This document shows positions 44,790 to 53,369 of a stretch of DNA of 64,000 bases, piece after piece. The stretch covers positions 62,001 to 126,000 of the forward strand of contig JADKID010000005.1 of assembly GCA_016721425.1 (NCBI GenBank), read 5' to 3'. The notes under the pieces were generated by a model. The model was given only the letters and a program-made list of their open reading frames with translations. It did not search any database and was not told the DNA's origin. The first letter of the stretch is position 1. Each line of letters starts with the position of its first letter. The DNA comes from Bryobacterales bacterium (GTDB taxonomy: Bacteria; Acidobacteriota; Terriglobia; Bryobacterales; Bryobacteraceae). Both the position numbers and the translations under genes were made by a program.

Positions 44790-46081
44790 CCACGCCTCGG
44801 CGCGATCACCGGCTGCGCCAGCCAACGGTTCGCCGCCTCACTGTTCGTGAACCGTTCCTTCACCGGATCCCAGCCCAGCTTCCCGCCCACCTGCACGGCA
44901 ATGTTCGCCAGCAGGCACAACGACATCGTGCGATGCCCCACCTCCGCATCCTGCAGTGTCTGCCCCCGGCTCTTCACCGCGTCGATGAAATCCTGCTTGT
45001 CCGATTTCAGCGGAAAGTGAATCCCGCTCTCCGGGATCTTCGCATTCAGAATCGACGCCGGCCCGGCCTGCAGAGGCTTGCCGTACTCCGCCAGGATCCA
45101 GCCCTCCGAGCCCTCAAAGCGCACATACGGCGTGTCTGTTTTGTAGAACAGCCGCACGCCATTCGCATAGCGGTACTCGGCCTCAAAGCTCAACATCACG
45201 TTCCAGAAACTCTCCGCCGGCGGATAGGTCCCGCGCGCCTCCACCTCCACCGGCCCGGTGCGATCCGTCCCGTTGCCCCACTGCGCAATGTCGTTCAGAT
45301 GCGCGCCCCAGTTCGTCACCATCCCGTCGCAGTAATACGTGTGCCGCATCCAGCCGCCCCGGTCATACGAGCGCGGCGTATGCACCCGCTTCTCCGTGTA
45401 TGGCGCGCGTACCGCCGGTCCCTGCCAACGCTCGTAATCCAACCCCTCCGGCACCGGCATATCCGGCTGCGGCGGGCACCCCACATCCGAACCCGGCACG
45501 CCCGTTCGGATGGTGTGCAGCTTGCCGATCTTCCCATTCCGCACCAGCTCCACCGCCCGATGGAAATAGTCCAGAGACCGGAACTCGCTGTCGTTCCGGA
45601 AGACCCGCTTGCGGCTCGCCGCCAGGTCGCTCAACGCCCGCCCCTCCGTGATGAAGCGCGTCAGCGGCTTCTCGCACGAAACGTCCTTGCCGGCACGAAT
45701 GGCATCCATCGACATCGGCACGTGCCAGTGATCCGGCGTGCTGATCATCACCGCGTCGATACTCTTGTCGGCCAGCAACTCGCGGTAGTCCGCGTACATG
45801 CGGCACCCGCGCGAAGAGTATGCCGTATCCACCTGCGTCTTCGCCTGCTCCAGCCTCCAGCGATCCACGTCGCACACGGCCACTACCTGCACGTCCGGCA
45901 TGCCGAGAAACTGCTTCAGGTTCGCAAACACAGCCTGCCGGCCCACGCCGATCATGCCGACGGTTATGCGGTTGGAGGGTGAGCTCTGCCCGAAGAAAGA
46001 GGCCGGCGCCAGCAGCGGCATGCCGGCCTTCAGTACGCTTCTGCGGGTGATGGGGGAATGGAGCGAGGAAGTGAGGCGCAT
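44786..46081 (-). CDS. Tat-exported Gfo/Idh/MocA oxidoreductase
   Basis: 431 residues from MRLTSSLHSP (an earlier ATG adds 7). Twin-arginine signal (ITRRSVLKAGMPLLAPASFFG), Rossmann motif ITVGMIGVGRQAVF, catalytic motif DVSCEKPLTRF, and the C-terminal domain with NWGAHLNDIAQWG. Close in style to the bacteroidete/acidobacterial sugar dehydrogenase-like group. Coupled by ATGA to the isomerase-like gene. Confidence 0.87.
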   Translation of the reverse strand: MRLTSSLHSPITRRSVLKAGMPLLAPASFFGQSSPSNRITVGMIGVGRQAVFANLKQFLGMPDVQVVAVCDVDRWRLEQAKTQVDTAYSSRGCRMYADYRELLADKSIDAVMISTPDHWHVPMSMDAIRAGKDVSCEKPLTRFITEGRALSDLAASRKRVFRNDSEFRSLDYFHRAVELVRNGKIGKLHTIRTGVPGSDVGCPPQPDMPVPEGLDYERWQGPAVRAPYTEKRVHTPRSYDRGGWMRHTYYCDGMVTNWGAHLNDIAQWGNGTDRTGPVEVEARGTYPPAESFWNVMLSFEAEYRYANGVRLFYKTDTPYVRFEGSEGWILAEYGKPLQAGPASILNAKIPESGIHFPLKSDKQDFIDAVKSRGQTLQDAEVGHRTMSLCLLANIAVQVGGKLGWDPVKERFTNSEAANRWLAQPVIAPRRG

Positions 46082-46152
46082 CTGTAAAGAGACAGTATGC
46101 ACCGAAATCCACGATGGGTGATACTGTGAGTTCGCCGGGAGGAGTTTCGCCC

Positions 46153-46980
46153 ATGGCCCGACGCCCGTTCGAGCAGAGTTTCCGCCAGCGCATCGTGCGT
46201 CAGTACATGGTCCGCTTCCACATGAGCCTGCTCCTCATGGCCACCGCGGCCACCGGTATGCTCACCAGCAAGCTGTTGCTGATGGCCGGCATGCACAGCG
46301 TGCTGCTCCGCTATCCCATCGCCGTGCTCGGCGCCTACCTCGTCTTCATGGGACTCGCGCGCCTGTGGGTGGCCTATGTCCTGATCGACGCCGTTGCCAC
46401 CCGGCGCCCCTCGTTCTTTTCGGGCTGGTCTTCCTCCTCGTCCTCCGGCATCGACATCGGCGCGGACCTCCTGCCCGGCGGCGGCTCGTCCGGTGGCGGC
46501 GGCGTCTCGTTTGGAGGTGGCGATTCCGGTGGCGCCGGCGCATCCGATCTTTGGGACTCCTCCGCCTCCGAGCTCGCCGCCGTACCCACTCCCAGCGGCG
46601 GTGGTGGTGGCGGCGGCGGCTTCAGCTTTCCCAGCCTCGATCTCAACATCGACTTCGACGACGGCTTCTGGATCCTCATCGTTCTCGGCGCCCTGATTGC
46701 CGTCATCGCCGGCGCGGGCGGCTACCTCATCTGGGCCGCGCCCGAGATCCTCCCCGACCTCGCGCTCAGCGCGCTGCTCAGTTCCTGCCTCACCGGCGCC
46801 GCCAAGCGCGCCGAGGCAAAAGGCTGGATGGTCAGCGTGCTCCGCGCCACCTTCATCCCGCTGCTGCTGATCCTCGCCGTCACCATCGCCCTGGCCGTCA
46901 CCGTCCACCGCCACTGCCCCGGCGCCGACAAACTCACCACCGCCCTGGCCTGCCCCGACGAGATGCGCCCGCCGAACTGA
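46153..46980 (+). CDS. Hypothetical membrane protein with Gly/Ser linker
   Basis: 275 residues; GGGAGGAG 8 bp before ATG 46153 decides the start. Two N-terminal TM segments (LLLMATAATGMLTSKLLLMAG; YPIAVLGAYLVFMGLARLWVAYV), a Gly/Ser-rich linker (residues 95-165), then two or three TM segments and a short tail. Glycine tracts and acidic LDLNIDFDDGF are the main landmarks. Not recognised. Confidence 0.7.
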   Translation: MARRPFEQSFRQRIVRQYMVRFHMSLLLMATAATGMLTSKLLLMAGMHSVLLRYPIAVLGAYLVFMGLARLWVAYVLIDAVATRRPSFFSGWSSSSSSGIDIGADLLPGGGSSGGGGVSFGGGDSGGAGASDLWDSSASELAAVPTPSGGGGGGGGFSFPSLDLNIDFDDGFWILIVLGALIAVIAGAGGYLIWAAPEILPDLALSALLSSCLTGAAKRAEAKGWMVSVLRATFIPLLLILAVTIALAVTVHRHCPGADKLTTALACPDEMRPPN

Positions 46981-47031
46981 AGGCCGGGGTTTGTTCCGAG
47001 CCTTCCCATCCGGGACCTGTCCGCGCCGTAG

Positions 47032-47913
47032 CTACTGCTTGTGTGGGACCAGAAGCTCCGCCGGCGGCTCGTCCACGAGGGGAGGCGCCAACCTCGTCGG
47101 AGAGCCGGCAATGTGCCAACCATCAGAGAACCACGGCGTGGCCTCGAAGCACCCGAGGATCGCCAAGTTAATTTCGCGCTCGCCCGCGCCCCTGGCGTCT
47201 TCGACCTGGAGGCGGTACTTCGCTTTGTCGAGCCCATCCAGCGAAAAACGTCCATCCGCGCCGAGGCGAACCGTGCGAGTCTCCCGCTCGCCAATCAAGC
47301 GAACGGTGGCGTCTGGACGAAGGTCAGCCGGGTCAATCCGGCCATAGATTCTGGGGGCCAGCGGCGCGCCGGCTTTCCAGGCCCGCAGCGCCTTCAGATC
47401 CTCGACTGCTTCATCAGCCCCAACCAGGGCGGTACCGGAACAGGCGCCGGTCCGATAGCGGTCTCCATCGCGAAGCGAGTTCACCAGGTAGTCGAGGCCC
47501 GGTTCAAAACGATATCCGCAGCTCGTTGCCACGGTATAGACCTCTCGGACTTGCGGTCCGGCCAGGACTTCGCTCACCACAAACCGGATCCGTTGCAGGT
47601 ACCCATATCGAGTTTCGATCTCGTCTCTGTTCGGGCTAGTGCGGATGAATCGTTCATCTCCGGCAGAGAGAGCGCCACGCCACCGCTGCAGGAGGCGCCG
47701 TCGCAACTCCGGAAGTGCTGGCTGCTCGGATTGGGTGGCAAAGGTCTCTCTAGCCGGATAGATCTCGACCACCCGTCCAACGAACACCGCACTCCTCGCG
47801 GATGGCCTTCCGTACGTGCTGCACATCGGGTTGAAAAAGCACATGCAGGCCGAGGCCGGCGTGCCGGCTACCAGGCAGCAGCCCAGCGCCAAGATCGTCC
47901 ACTTTGCCTTCAC
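47032..47913 (-). CDS. Secreted protein with a TIMP/netrin-like OB fold
   Basis: 293 residues, signal peptide (MKAKWTILALGCCLVAGTPASA). The mature N-terminus begins CMCF, and paired cysteines with FVGRVVEI, FVVSEVLAG, VYTVATSCGYRFEPGLDYLV and GACSGTALV follow the netrin/TIMP OB-fold layout known in metazoan protease inhibitors and some bacterial secreted proteins. The C-terminal half (RIDPADLRPDATVRLIGER onward) looks like a carboxypeptidase-regulatory-like beta domain. Function unknown. Confidence 0.72.
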   Translation of the reverse strand: MKAKWTILALGCCLVAGTPASACMCFFNPMCSTYGRPSARSAVFVGRVVEIYPARETFATQSEQPALPELRRRLLQRWRGALSAGDERFIRTSPNRDEIETRYGYLQRIRFVVSEVLAGPQVREVYTVATSCGYRFEPGLDYLVNSLRDGDRYRTGACSGTALVGADEAVEDLKALRAWKAGAPLAPRIYGRIDPADLRPDATVRLIGERETRTVRLGADGRFSLDGLDKAKYRLQVEDARGAGEREINLAILGCFEATPWFSDGWHIAGSPTRLAPPLVDEPPAELLVPHKQ

Positions 47914-48110
47914 GTGGGATTGGACTCCGCCCCTCTAACTCAAGTTCCCTCGCGGGCCTCGCCCCCCGGGCGTCCCCGTCCGAATGCCATCTTGTCCCGC
48001 CTTTTCGGAGGGAGTAGACTGCAAGCAGGTCCGGTATCTTCCGCACCTCGGTCGATCCCGGATCAGGGCTCGCACCGAATCTAAATCTACAGAAACATGG
48101 AGTTTGTCCC
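47914..48110. other. Intergenic region, no gene seen
   Basis: 197 bases between divergent starts; contains a GGAG site 8 bp before the binding-protein ATG, but no convincing promoter pair. Confidence 0.4.
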
Positions 48111-49073
48111 ATGAAATTAATCACCCTTCTTTCTATTTGTATCGTCCTAGTCCTAGGCGGCTGCGGCGGTGGCGGACCACGCCATGAGCCCACGGAGAAG
48201 TACTTCCTGGTTTGCACCAACACGAAGATTCCCTACTGGCAGGAAGCCGGCGCCGGCCTGGTTGCGGCCGCCAAAGAGCTCGGCGTGCAGGCTGAGCTCG
48301 TCGGTCCCGAGACCTATGACCCCAACGCGGAGCGGGATGAATTCCGCCGCATCGTCGGCAAGAAACCGGCCGGCATCCTGGTATCGCCCGGCAACGCCGA
48401 CGTGTTGAAGCCTGAGATCGATGCCGCTATGGCGGCGGGGATTCCCGTCATCACCATCGACTCCGACGCGCCCCAGAGCAACCGTCTTTTCTTCGTCGGC
48501 ACCAACAACTATCAGGCCGGCCAGATGGGCGGCAAGCACCTGGCGAAATTGCTCAGCGGTAAAGGCTCGGTGGTCTTCTTCACCATTACCGGACAGACCA
48601 ATCTCGCTGAACGGCTCAACGGATATCAGGCGGCGCTGGCGGCCTTCCCTGGAATCAAGGTGGCGCAGGTGATCGACATGAAGGGCGATCCGCGCCTGGC
48701 GTTCGATACGGTCAAATCGCTGCTCGATAAGAAGACTGAAGTCGACGCGTTCGTCGCCCTGGAAGCGCTCGCCGGCTCCGAAATCGCCGAGGTTCTGGAA
48801 CGCGAGAAGGTCACCGGCAAAGTGATCCTGGCGATGGACACGGCCGCCACCACGCTCGAATGGATCAGCAAGGGCCGCATCGCCGCCACCATCATGCAGA
48901 AGCCCTACACGATGGGTTACTACGGCCTGCGCGCGCTGGCCGAGATCGTGCTGGACAAGCCCGCAGGGAGCAAGCCGATGAATGCCACCGACCCCAAGGC
49001 GCCCTACCCCGTCTTCATCGACACAGGCACGATGCTCGTGGATAAGGACAACCTGGCCACTGTGAAGAAGTAG
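48111..49073 (+). CDS. Sugar-binding lipoprotein (ABC importer substrate-binding protein)
   Basis: 320 residues. Lipobox LVLGGC, then the periplasmic-binding-protein type I pattern of the ribose/xylose group: YFLVCTNTKIPYWQEAGAGL, VGPETYDPNAERDEFRRIV, AGILVSPGNADVL, GIPVITIDSDAP, VGTNNYQAGQMGGKHLAKLL. Such proteins feed sugars to an ABC permease, or act as receptors. No permease or ATPase gene follows, so it is an orphan here. Confidence 0.88.
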   Translation: MKLITLLSICIVLVLGGCGGGGPRHEPTEKYFLVCTNTKIPYWQEAGAGLVAAAKELGVQAELVGPETYDPNAERDEFRRIVGKKPAGILVSPGNADVLKPEIDAAMAAGIPVITIDSDAPQSNRLFFVGTNNYQAGQMGGKHLAKLLSGKGSVVFFTITGQTNLAERLNGYQAALAAFPGIKVAQVIDMKGDPRLAFDTVKSLLDKKTEVDAFVALEALAGSEIAEVLEREKVTGKVILAMDTAATTLEWISKGRIAATIMQKPYTMGYYGLRALAEIVLDKPAGSKPMNATDPKAPYPVFIDTGTMLVDKDNLATVKK

Positions 49074-49106
49074 CCGCCACCCCGCCTCGGCCAGCGCACT
49101 TTATTC

Positions 49107-49135
49107 TTGACAGAACCGTATGGCCACCATAAGAT
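49107..49135 (+). promoter_or_regulatory. Strong sigma-70-like promoter of the MNIO cluster
   Basis: TTGACA at 49107-49112, exact consensus, 17-bp spacer, TAAGAT at 49130-49135. The predicted start (about 49142) leaves a leader of about 50 bases before the ATG at 49191. One of the best promoter matches in the window. Confidence 0.6.
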
Positions 49136-49190
49136 AGACCAACCCTGGAAAAGACTCTGGGACTAGTTCTGATGGAAAAGGGGACCATTC

Positions 49191-49451
49191 ATGCCTGTTG
49201 CCACATCGCTGGCCGACATCCAGATCAACAAGTCCGGCGCCGGCGGAAGACCGGCTGCTACGGTGACGGTCGATTCGGGCGTCTCGCTCGACAAGCTCGT
49301 CGGCGTCCTGCAGAAGGAGATCACGCGCAACTCACTGTTGCGCAAGAAGCTGGGGCTCAAGGCCTGCACGGCTTGCATTTCGGGGATGGATCTGGATATC
49401 CGTCACCGCTTCGATCATGTGATGCAGGTGGATCTGAACAAGATTGGCTAA
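49191..49451 (+). CDS. Small cysteine-bearing peptide, putative RiPP precursor
   Basis: 86 residues with an AAGGGGAC site ahead of the ATG. A leader-like N-terminal half (ITRNSLLRKKLGLK end) precedes the only two cysteines, C59 and C62, in KACTACISGMDLDI, then an acidic/basic tail. No signal peptide, no TM. It overlaps the DUF692/MNIO gene by 8 bp. A short gene with a Cys pair joined to an MNIO enzyme is the standard arrangement of MNIO-modified peptides (methanobactin, bufferin-type). Function as precursor is inferred from this context. Confidence 0.68.
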   Translation: MPVATSLADIQINKSGAGGRPAATVTVDSGVSLDKLVGVLQKEITRNSLLRKKLGLKACTACISGMDLDIRHRFDHVMQVDLNKIG

Positions 49452-50343
49452 CGCTTTGCTGAACCGGCCCGGGGTTGGAGTGCTCTTCAACCCCGCGCTG
49501 GCCGATTTCGTCCACACCCACTCGGCCAGCCTGGACTATCTCGCCGTCATCCCGGACCGCTCCTGGGTGGATCACGGCCCGGCCGCCTCCCCTAGATTCG
49601 ACGACCTCCCGGAGTCCGTCCGTCTCTTCGAACAGACAGCTCTCCGAGTGCCGCTGGTGATGCACTCCATCGGCATGTCCATCTGCAGCGCGGACATCTT
49701 CGACGCGGCTTACGTGGACCAACTGGCGCGCTGGCGCGGCCTCTATCAATGCGCGTGGGCCAGCGATCACCTCTCGTTTTCGCGCAGCGGCGCCGGTCAT
49801 GAGAGCAACGCCGCCATGGCGCTGCCCTCGCCCTACGACCGCGAGCTGCTGGACCTGCTCATCCCGCGCGTAGACGCCGTGCAGCAGCGCCTGGGCTGCC
49901 CCTTCCTGCTGGAAAACAACGTCTACTACTTCACCTATCCAGACCAGGAAATGACTGAGGCCGAGTTCCTCAATGAGCTGACGGCGCGCACCGGCTGCTC
50001 GCTCCTGCTCGACCTGCACAACGTCCACACTAACGCTCTCAATCACGGCTTCGACCCCATCGAATTCCTTGGATCGCTCGACCTGAGCCGCGTGCTGGAG
50101 GTGCATGTCGCCGGCGGCAGCGCCATGATGGGCTTCCACACGGATTCTCATACCGGCCCCGCGCCCGACGCTGTTTGGGACCTGCTGCGCTTTGTCGCGC
50201 CGCGCGCGCCCGCCCTTCGCGGCGTCACTTTTGAATTCCACGAATCCTCCTGGCCGCTGCTGCGCACGGCGGGCGTACTGGGGCAACTCGACCGTGCCCG
50301 CTCCATTGCTGCCCAGCCGCTCCATTCCTCGATATGGCCCTGA
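49444..50343 (+). CDS. DUF692 / multinuclear iron (MNIO) enzyme
   Basis: 299 residues from TTG at 49444 (start less certain; TTG at 49456 also possible). DUF692 metal-site blocks in order: VGVLFNPALADFV, PLVMHSIGMSI, WASDHLSFSR, FLLENNVYYFTYPDQ, LLLDLHNVHTNALNHGFDP, VHVAGG and DSHTGPAPDAVWDLL. MbnB-type members oxidise cysteine in peptides to oxazolone/thioamide or related products with a multi-iron centre. Two positions differ from the usual set: LLDLHN (most have N-N) and the end motif FEFHESSWP, where many have an E-x-D. Cytoplasmic. Confidence 0.85.
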   Translation: MANALLNRPGVGVLFNPALADFVHTHSASLDYLAVIPDRSWVDHGPAASPRFDDLPESVRLFEQTALRVPLVMHSIGMSICSADIFDAAYVDQLARWRGLYQCAWASDHLSFSRSGAGHESNAAMALPSPYDRELLDLLIPRVDAVQQRLGCPFLLENNVYYFTYPDQEMTEAEFLNELTARTGCSLLLDLHNVHTNALNHGFDPIEFLGSLDLSRVLEVHVAGGSAMMGFHTDSHTGPAPDAVWDLLRFVAPRAPALRGVTFEFHESSWPLLRTAGVLGQLDRARSIAAQPLHSSIWP

Positions 50344-50966
50344 GCGAATTCCAACGCGCCCTCTCCGAGATGACTGTGGCTCCCAGTCTGGCGGCACGCG
50401 TGCGTGCCGAGGGCGAGCCGCCGCTAGCCGCCTATGACCTGACGGCGCGCGAGCGGGCCCGTCTGGTGGCCGTGGCCCAGCACCCTGGCATGGATCTCAA
50501 TTGCACGCTCGCGCGGGGCAACCGCTTTGGCCCGATTGTGGACGTGCTGCCCCTCACCTGTACGCTGCTCAAGCCCTGGCTGCGCGAGTTACTCAACGAG
50601 CTGTGGCAGAACAAGCGTCCGGAAAACTACCAGCTCTCGGGCGAGGAGCACGCCTTTGTCGCGTTCCTCCAGGGCAAGCTCGCCGGCGGCGAGTTCAGCC
50701 ATCCGTATCTCGCCGAAGTGCTGGAATACGAGACGGCCTCGTGGGCGCTGGTGCAATCCCTGCGCCACACCGCGGAGGGGGACGAACCGCCGCCCGGCGC
50801 CGAGCCGTTCCGTGTGGTCCTCTTCACCCACGACCCCGCCGCGCTGCTGCCTCCGCTGGAAGCCGGCGCACTGCCGCCAGACGGCTTGCCCGGCGGCCGG
50901 TACCCGGTGCGCGTGACGCTGCGCGGCGACACACTGGTCGTGGAGCACGAAACGCCCGGCTGGTAA
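50334..50966 (+). CDS. MNIO partner protein (recognition-like, family uncertain)
   Basis: 210 residues, overlapping the MNIO gene by 10 bp. N-terminal helical block (LSEFQRALSEMTVAPSLAARV, then LTARERARLVAVAQHPGMDLNCTLARGNRFGPI) and a second half with PPEQ-type loops. In position it matches the MbnC/DUF2063-type partners that bind the precursor for the iron enzyme. The residues did not let me name a family, so the partner role is inferred from neighbours. Confidence 0.6.
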   Translation: MALSEFQRALSEMTVAPSLAARVRAEGEPPLAAYDLTARERARLVAVAQHPGMDLNCTLARGNRFGPIVDVLPLTCTLLKPWLRELLNELWQNKRPENYQLSGEEHAFVAFLQGKLAGGEFSHPYLAEVLEYETASWALVQSLRHTAEGDEPPPGAEPFRVVLFTHDPAALLPPLEAGALPPDGLPGGRYPVRVTLRGDTLVVEHETPGW

Positions 50967-51077
50967 AACCTTCCGGCAATTCTTGCCGTAACCTGCCGTT
51001 ACCCACTCGCAAGTCTGTGAAACTGCGTGCGACGCGGCGCGGCCCGTGTCGTGCAGGGTGGTGGTGGTCCAGACAGG

Positions 51078-51290
51078 ATGCCAGAGAACACCATTCATCC
51101 CGACGAAGATACCCTGGAGCGGTACGCCATGGGGGCCATCCGGAACGAAGCTGAGCTGGCGCCTCTGGAAGAGCACCTGTTGGCCTGCCCATACTGCGTC
51201 GCCCGCACCGAGCGGATGGAAGACTACGTATGGAGCGTCCGGTCCGCGCTCAGCCAATCCTGGATCCAGGTGATTGAATCCGGCGGTTAG
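51078..51290 (+). CDS. Small anti-sigma-like zinc-finger protein
   Basis: 70 residues from ATG 51078. The zf-HC2-type pattern H-x3-C-x2-C is present in LEEHLLACPYCVART. No TM segment follows, unlike typical membrane anti-sigma factors, and no sigma gene is adjacent. It may act as a small soluble regulator. Overlaps the convergent M28 gene by 4 bp. Confidence 0.65.
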   Translation: MPENTIHPDEDTLERYAMGAIRNEAELAPLEEHLLACPYCVARTERMEDYVWSVRSALSQSWIQVIESGG

Positions 51291-52864
51291 TTGGCGTCGA
51301 TCCTCGCCGGGATCTTCTCCAGGTTTGCGATTTCGAGGCCGAGGGCGAAACCGAAGCGGCTGAACTGCTCCATGCCGCTGAAGTCCCAATCGGCGTGATA
51401 CTCGTCGCCCGGCTGGTGGTAACGCCCGCCGTACTCCTTCCGCTTCTCCGCCGCGAATCCCGCCGGCTTGCCCACGTAGGTGCCCCCCATATTCACAGAG
51501 AACGCCGGCACACCCTGGCGCGCGAAGGAGTAGTGATCGGACCGGTAGTAGCTGCCGGAGGCAGGGCTGCCGTCAGGCTGGATGGCAAGCTGATGGCGCG
51601 CCGCCACGCTCTGGACGGTGGAGTAGAACGAAGTCCTCTCGGCTCCCGTGACGACGGTGTTCTGCACACGGCCGAAGGGCGAGTAGGAATCGAAATTCAG
51701 ATTGGCGGCGAGGCGCGCCGTGGGAATTGGCGGGTGATCGGCGAAGTACTGGGAGCCGAGCAGTCCACTCTCTTCGGCCGTCACCGCCACAAAGTAGGCG
51801 CTGCGCAGCGGCTTGGGCTCCATGGACGCCCAGGCGCGGGCCATTTCCACCAGCATGGCGCAGCCGGTGGCGTTGTCGATGGCGCCGTTGTAGATGGCAT
51901 CGCCCTGCACTGCCTCACCCACGCCGAGATGGTCCCAATGGGCGGTGAACACCACGGCCTCGGCCGAGAGGCGCGGGTCGCTGCCCTTCACGAGCCCCAC
52001 CACGTTGTGCGTCTCGATGTCGCGCACCGTGAATTGAAAGCTGGCCCGGGCGCGCAGCGTGCCGAGTTCGCGCGCGCGAAACCCCGGCTTGTCCGCGGCA
52101 GCCAGCATCTCCGCCACCGTGGTGCCGGCCAGCGCGGCAATGCGCTCGCCCGCCTCCGTGGTGACCCATCCGGCGAAAGAAAGCGCGGCTTGGCCGGCCG
52201 CCCGCTTCACCTGCACACTGGGCCGCCCGTTCGAGGTGCGCACCACCTGCCAGCCATAGCTGGCCGTGCCGTTGGTGTGGATGATCAGCGCGCCCACGGC
52301 GCCTTGCCGCGCCGCCTCTTCGTACTTGTAGGTCCAGCGGCCGTAGTAGGTGAGCGCCGGGCCCTGGAAGAATTTCGCGTCGGTGGACGGCGGCTCGTTC
52401 GTGAACAGCACCACGATTTTGCCCTTGACGTCCACGCCGGCATAATCGTCCCACTGAAACTCCGGCGCGCGGATCCCGTGGCCGACGAAAACAAGCGGCG
52501 CATCGAGCGTGGCAAACGTCTCCTGGGCGTGCGAGGTGCCGACAAACGAATCGAGCCAGGGCAGTTCGATTGCCTGAGCGCCGCCCGTCACCGTCAGGCG
52601 CGCCGCAGGCGCCATCTCCACGGTGCGCAGCGGTACGGTCTGGAGAAACGTGCCATCGGCGGCGCCCGGCTTGAGCCCGGATGCGGCAAACTGCGCCGCC
52701 AGATACCCGACGGCCAACTGTCCGCCGCGCGCGCCGACGCCGCGGCCCTCCAGCAGATCATTAGAAAGGAACTGTACGTGTGGGCGGATGCGAGCGCCCT
52801 CGATGGTGTGGATCTGGGCGGGCAGCAGGGCGGCGGCAGCCAGCAGCAGCAGCGGCAATCTCAT
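51287..52864 (-). CDS. Secreted M28-family metallopeptidase with PA domain
   Basis: 525 residues with signal peptide (MRLPLLLLAAAALLPAQ). PA insert (FVGHGIRAPEFQWDDYAGVDVKGKIVVL) and M28 zinc-site motifs: AHWDHLGVG, GAIDNATGC, TAEESGLLGS, NFDSYS and the closing YHQPGDEY. It is an aminopeptidase-like enzyme of the periplasm or medium. Directly follows the FlK-like gene with no gap between stop and start. Confidence 0.92.
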   Translation of the reverse strand: MRLPLLLLAAAALLPAQIHTIEGARIRPHVQFLSNDLLEGRGVGARGGQLAVGYLAAQFAASGLKPGAADGTFLQTVPLRTVEMAPAARLTVTGGAQAIELPWLDSFVGTSHAQETFATLDAPLVFVGHGIRAPEFQWDDYAGVDVKGKIVVLFTNEPPSTDAKFFQGPALTYYGRWTYKYEEAARQGAVGALIIHTNGTASYGWQVVRTSNGRPSVQVKRAAGQAALSFAGWVTTEAGERIAALAGTTVAEMLAAADKPGFRARELGTLRARASFQFTVRDIETHNVVGLVKGSDPRLSAEAVVFTAHWDHLGVGEAVQGDAIYNGAIDNATGCAMLVEMARAWASMEPKPLRSAYFVAVTAEESGLLGSQYFADHPPIPTARLAANLNFDSYSPFGRVQNTVVTGAERTSFYSTVQSVAARHQLAIQPDGSPASGSYYRSDHYSFARQGVPAFSVNMGGTYVGKPAGFAAEKRKEYGGRYHQPGDEYHADWDFSGMEQFSRFGFALGLEIANLEKIPARIDAN

Positions 52865-53260
52865 TCAGGCAGTCCTCTTGCCCGCGAGCCGGGCGATGAA
52901 TTTGGGGATGTTCACGACGAAGCGCTCGTGGGTGCCTTCACCAACCAGTTCCTTTTCGTCGCGGGCTTCGACGCGGAACACGACGCGGCGATCGACCACT
53001 TCGAGCACCGTGGCTGTGAAGCGGACAGACATCCCGACGGGGGTTGCCGCCAGGTGGCGGATGTTGACGGTGGCGCCGACGCTATCCTCGTTCTGGTCGA
53101 GAAACGGCTTGATGGCGTTGCGGGCGGCCCACTCCATGTAGGCGATCATGTGGGGCGTGGAGAGCACGCGAGCCTCATCGGAACCGAGGAAGTCGATCGC
53201 CACTTCAGGAGTCACCAGCAGCGGGTGGTGGCCCACGGTACCAACCGGTATCGCATTCAT
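52865..53260 (-). CDS. FlK-like hotdog thioesterase
   Basis: 131 residues from MNAIPVGTVG. The hotdog fold shows GATVNIRHLAATPVG and VVFRVEARDEKELVGEGTHERFVV. Thr35, Glu43 and His69 stand at exactly the spacing of the Thr42/Glu50/His76 triad of fluoroacetyl-CoA thioesterase FlK, so acyl-CoA hydrolysis is likely. Substrate unknown. Upstream of the M28 peptidase on the same message. Confidence 0.85.
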   Translation of the reverse strand: MNAIPVGTVGHHPLLVTPEVAIDFLGSDEARVLSTPHMIAYMEWAARNAIKPFLDQNEDSVGATVNIRHLAATPVGMSVRFTATVLEVVDRRVVFRVEARDEKELVGEGTHERFVVNIPKFIARLAGKRTA

Positions 53261-53369
53261 GTCATTATGGTAACGCGTAGAGACGGCGTGGCTTCCGCTG
53301 TTGATGTAACGGATCCACCCGATGATGCATCCAATATGCTGGCAGCCGTGTAGTGATGAGGATTTCCTG

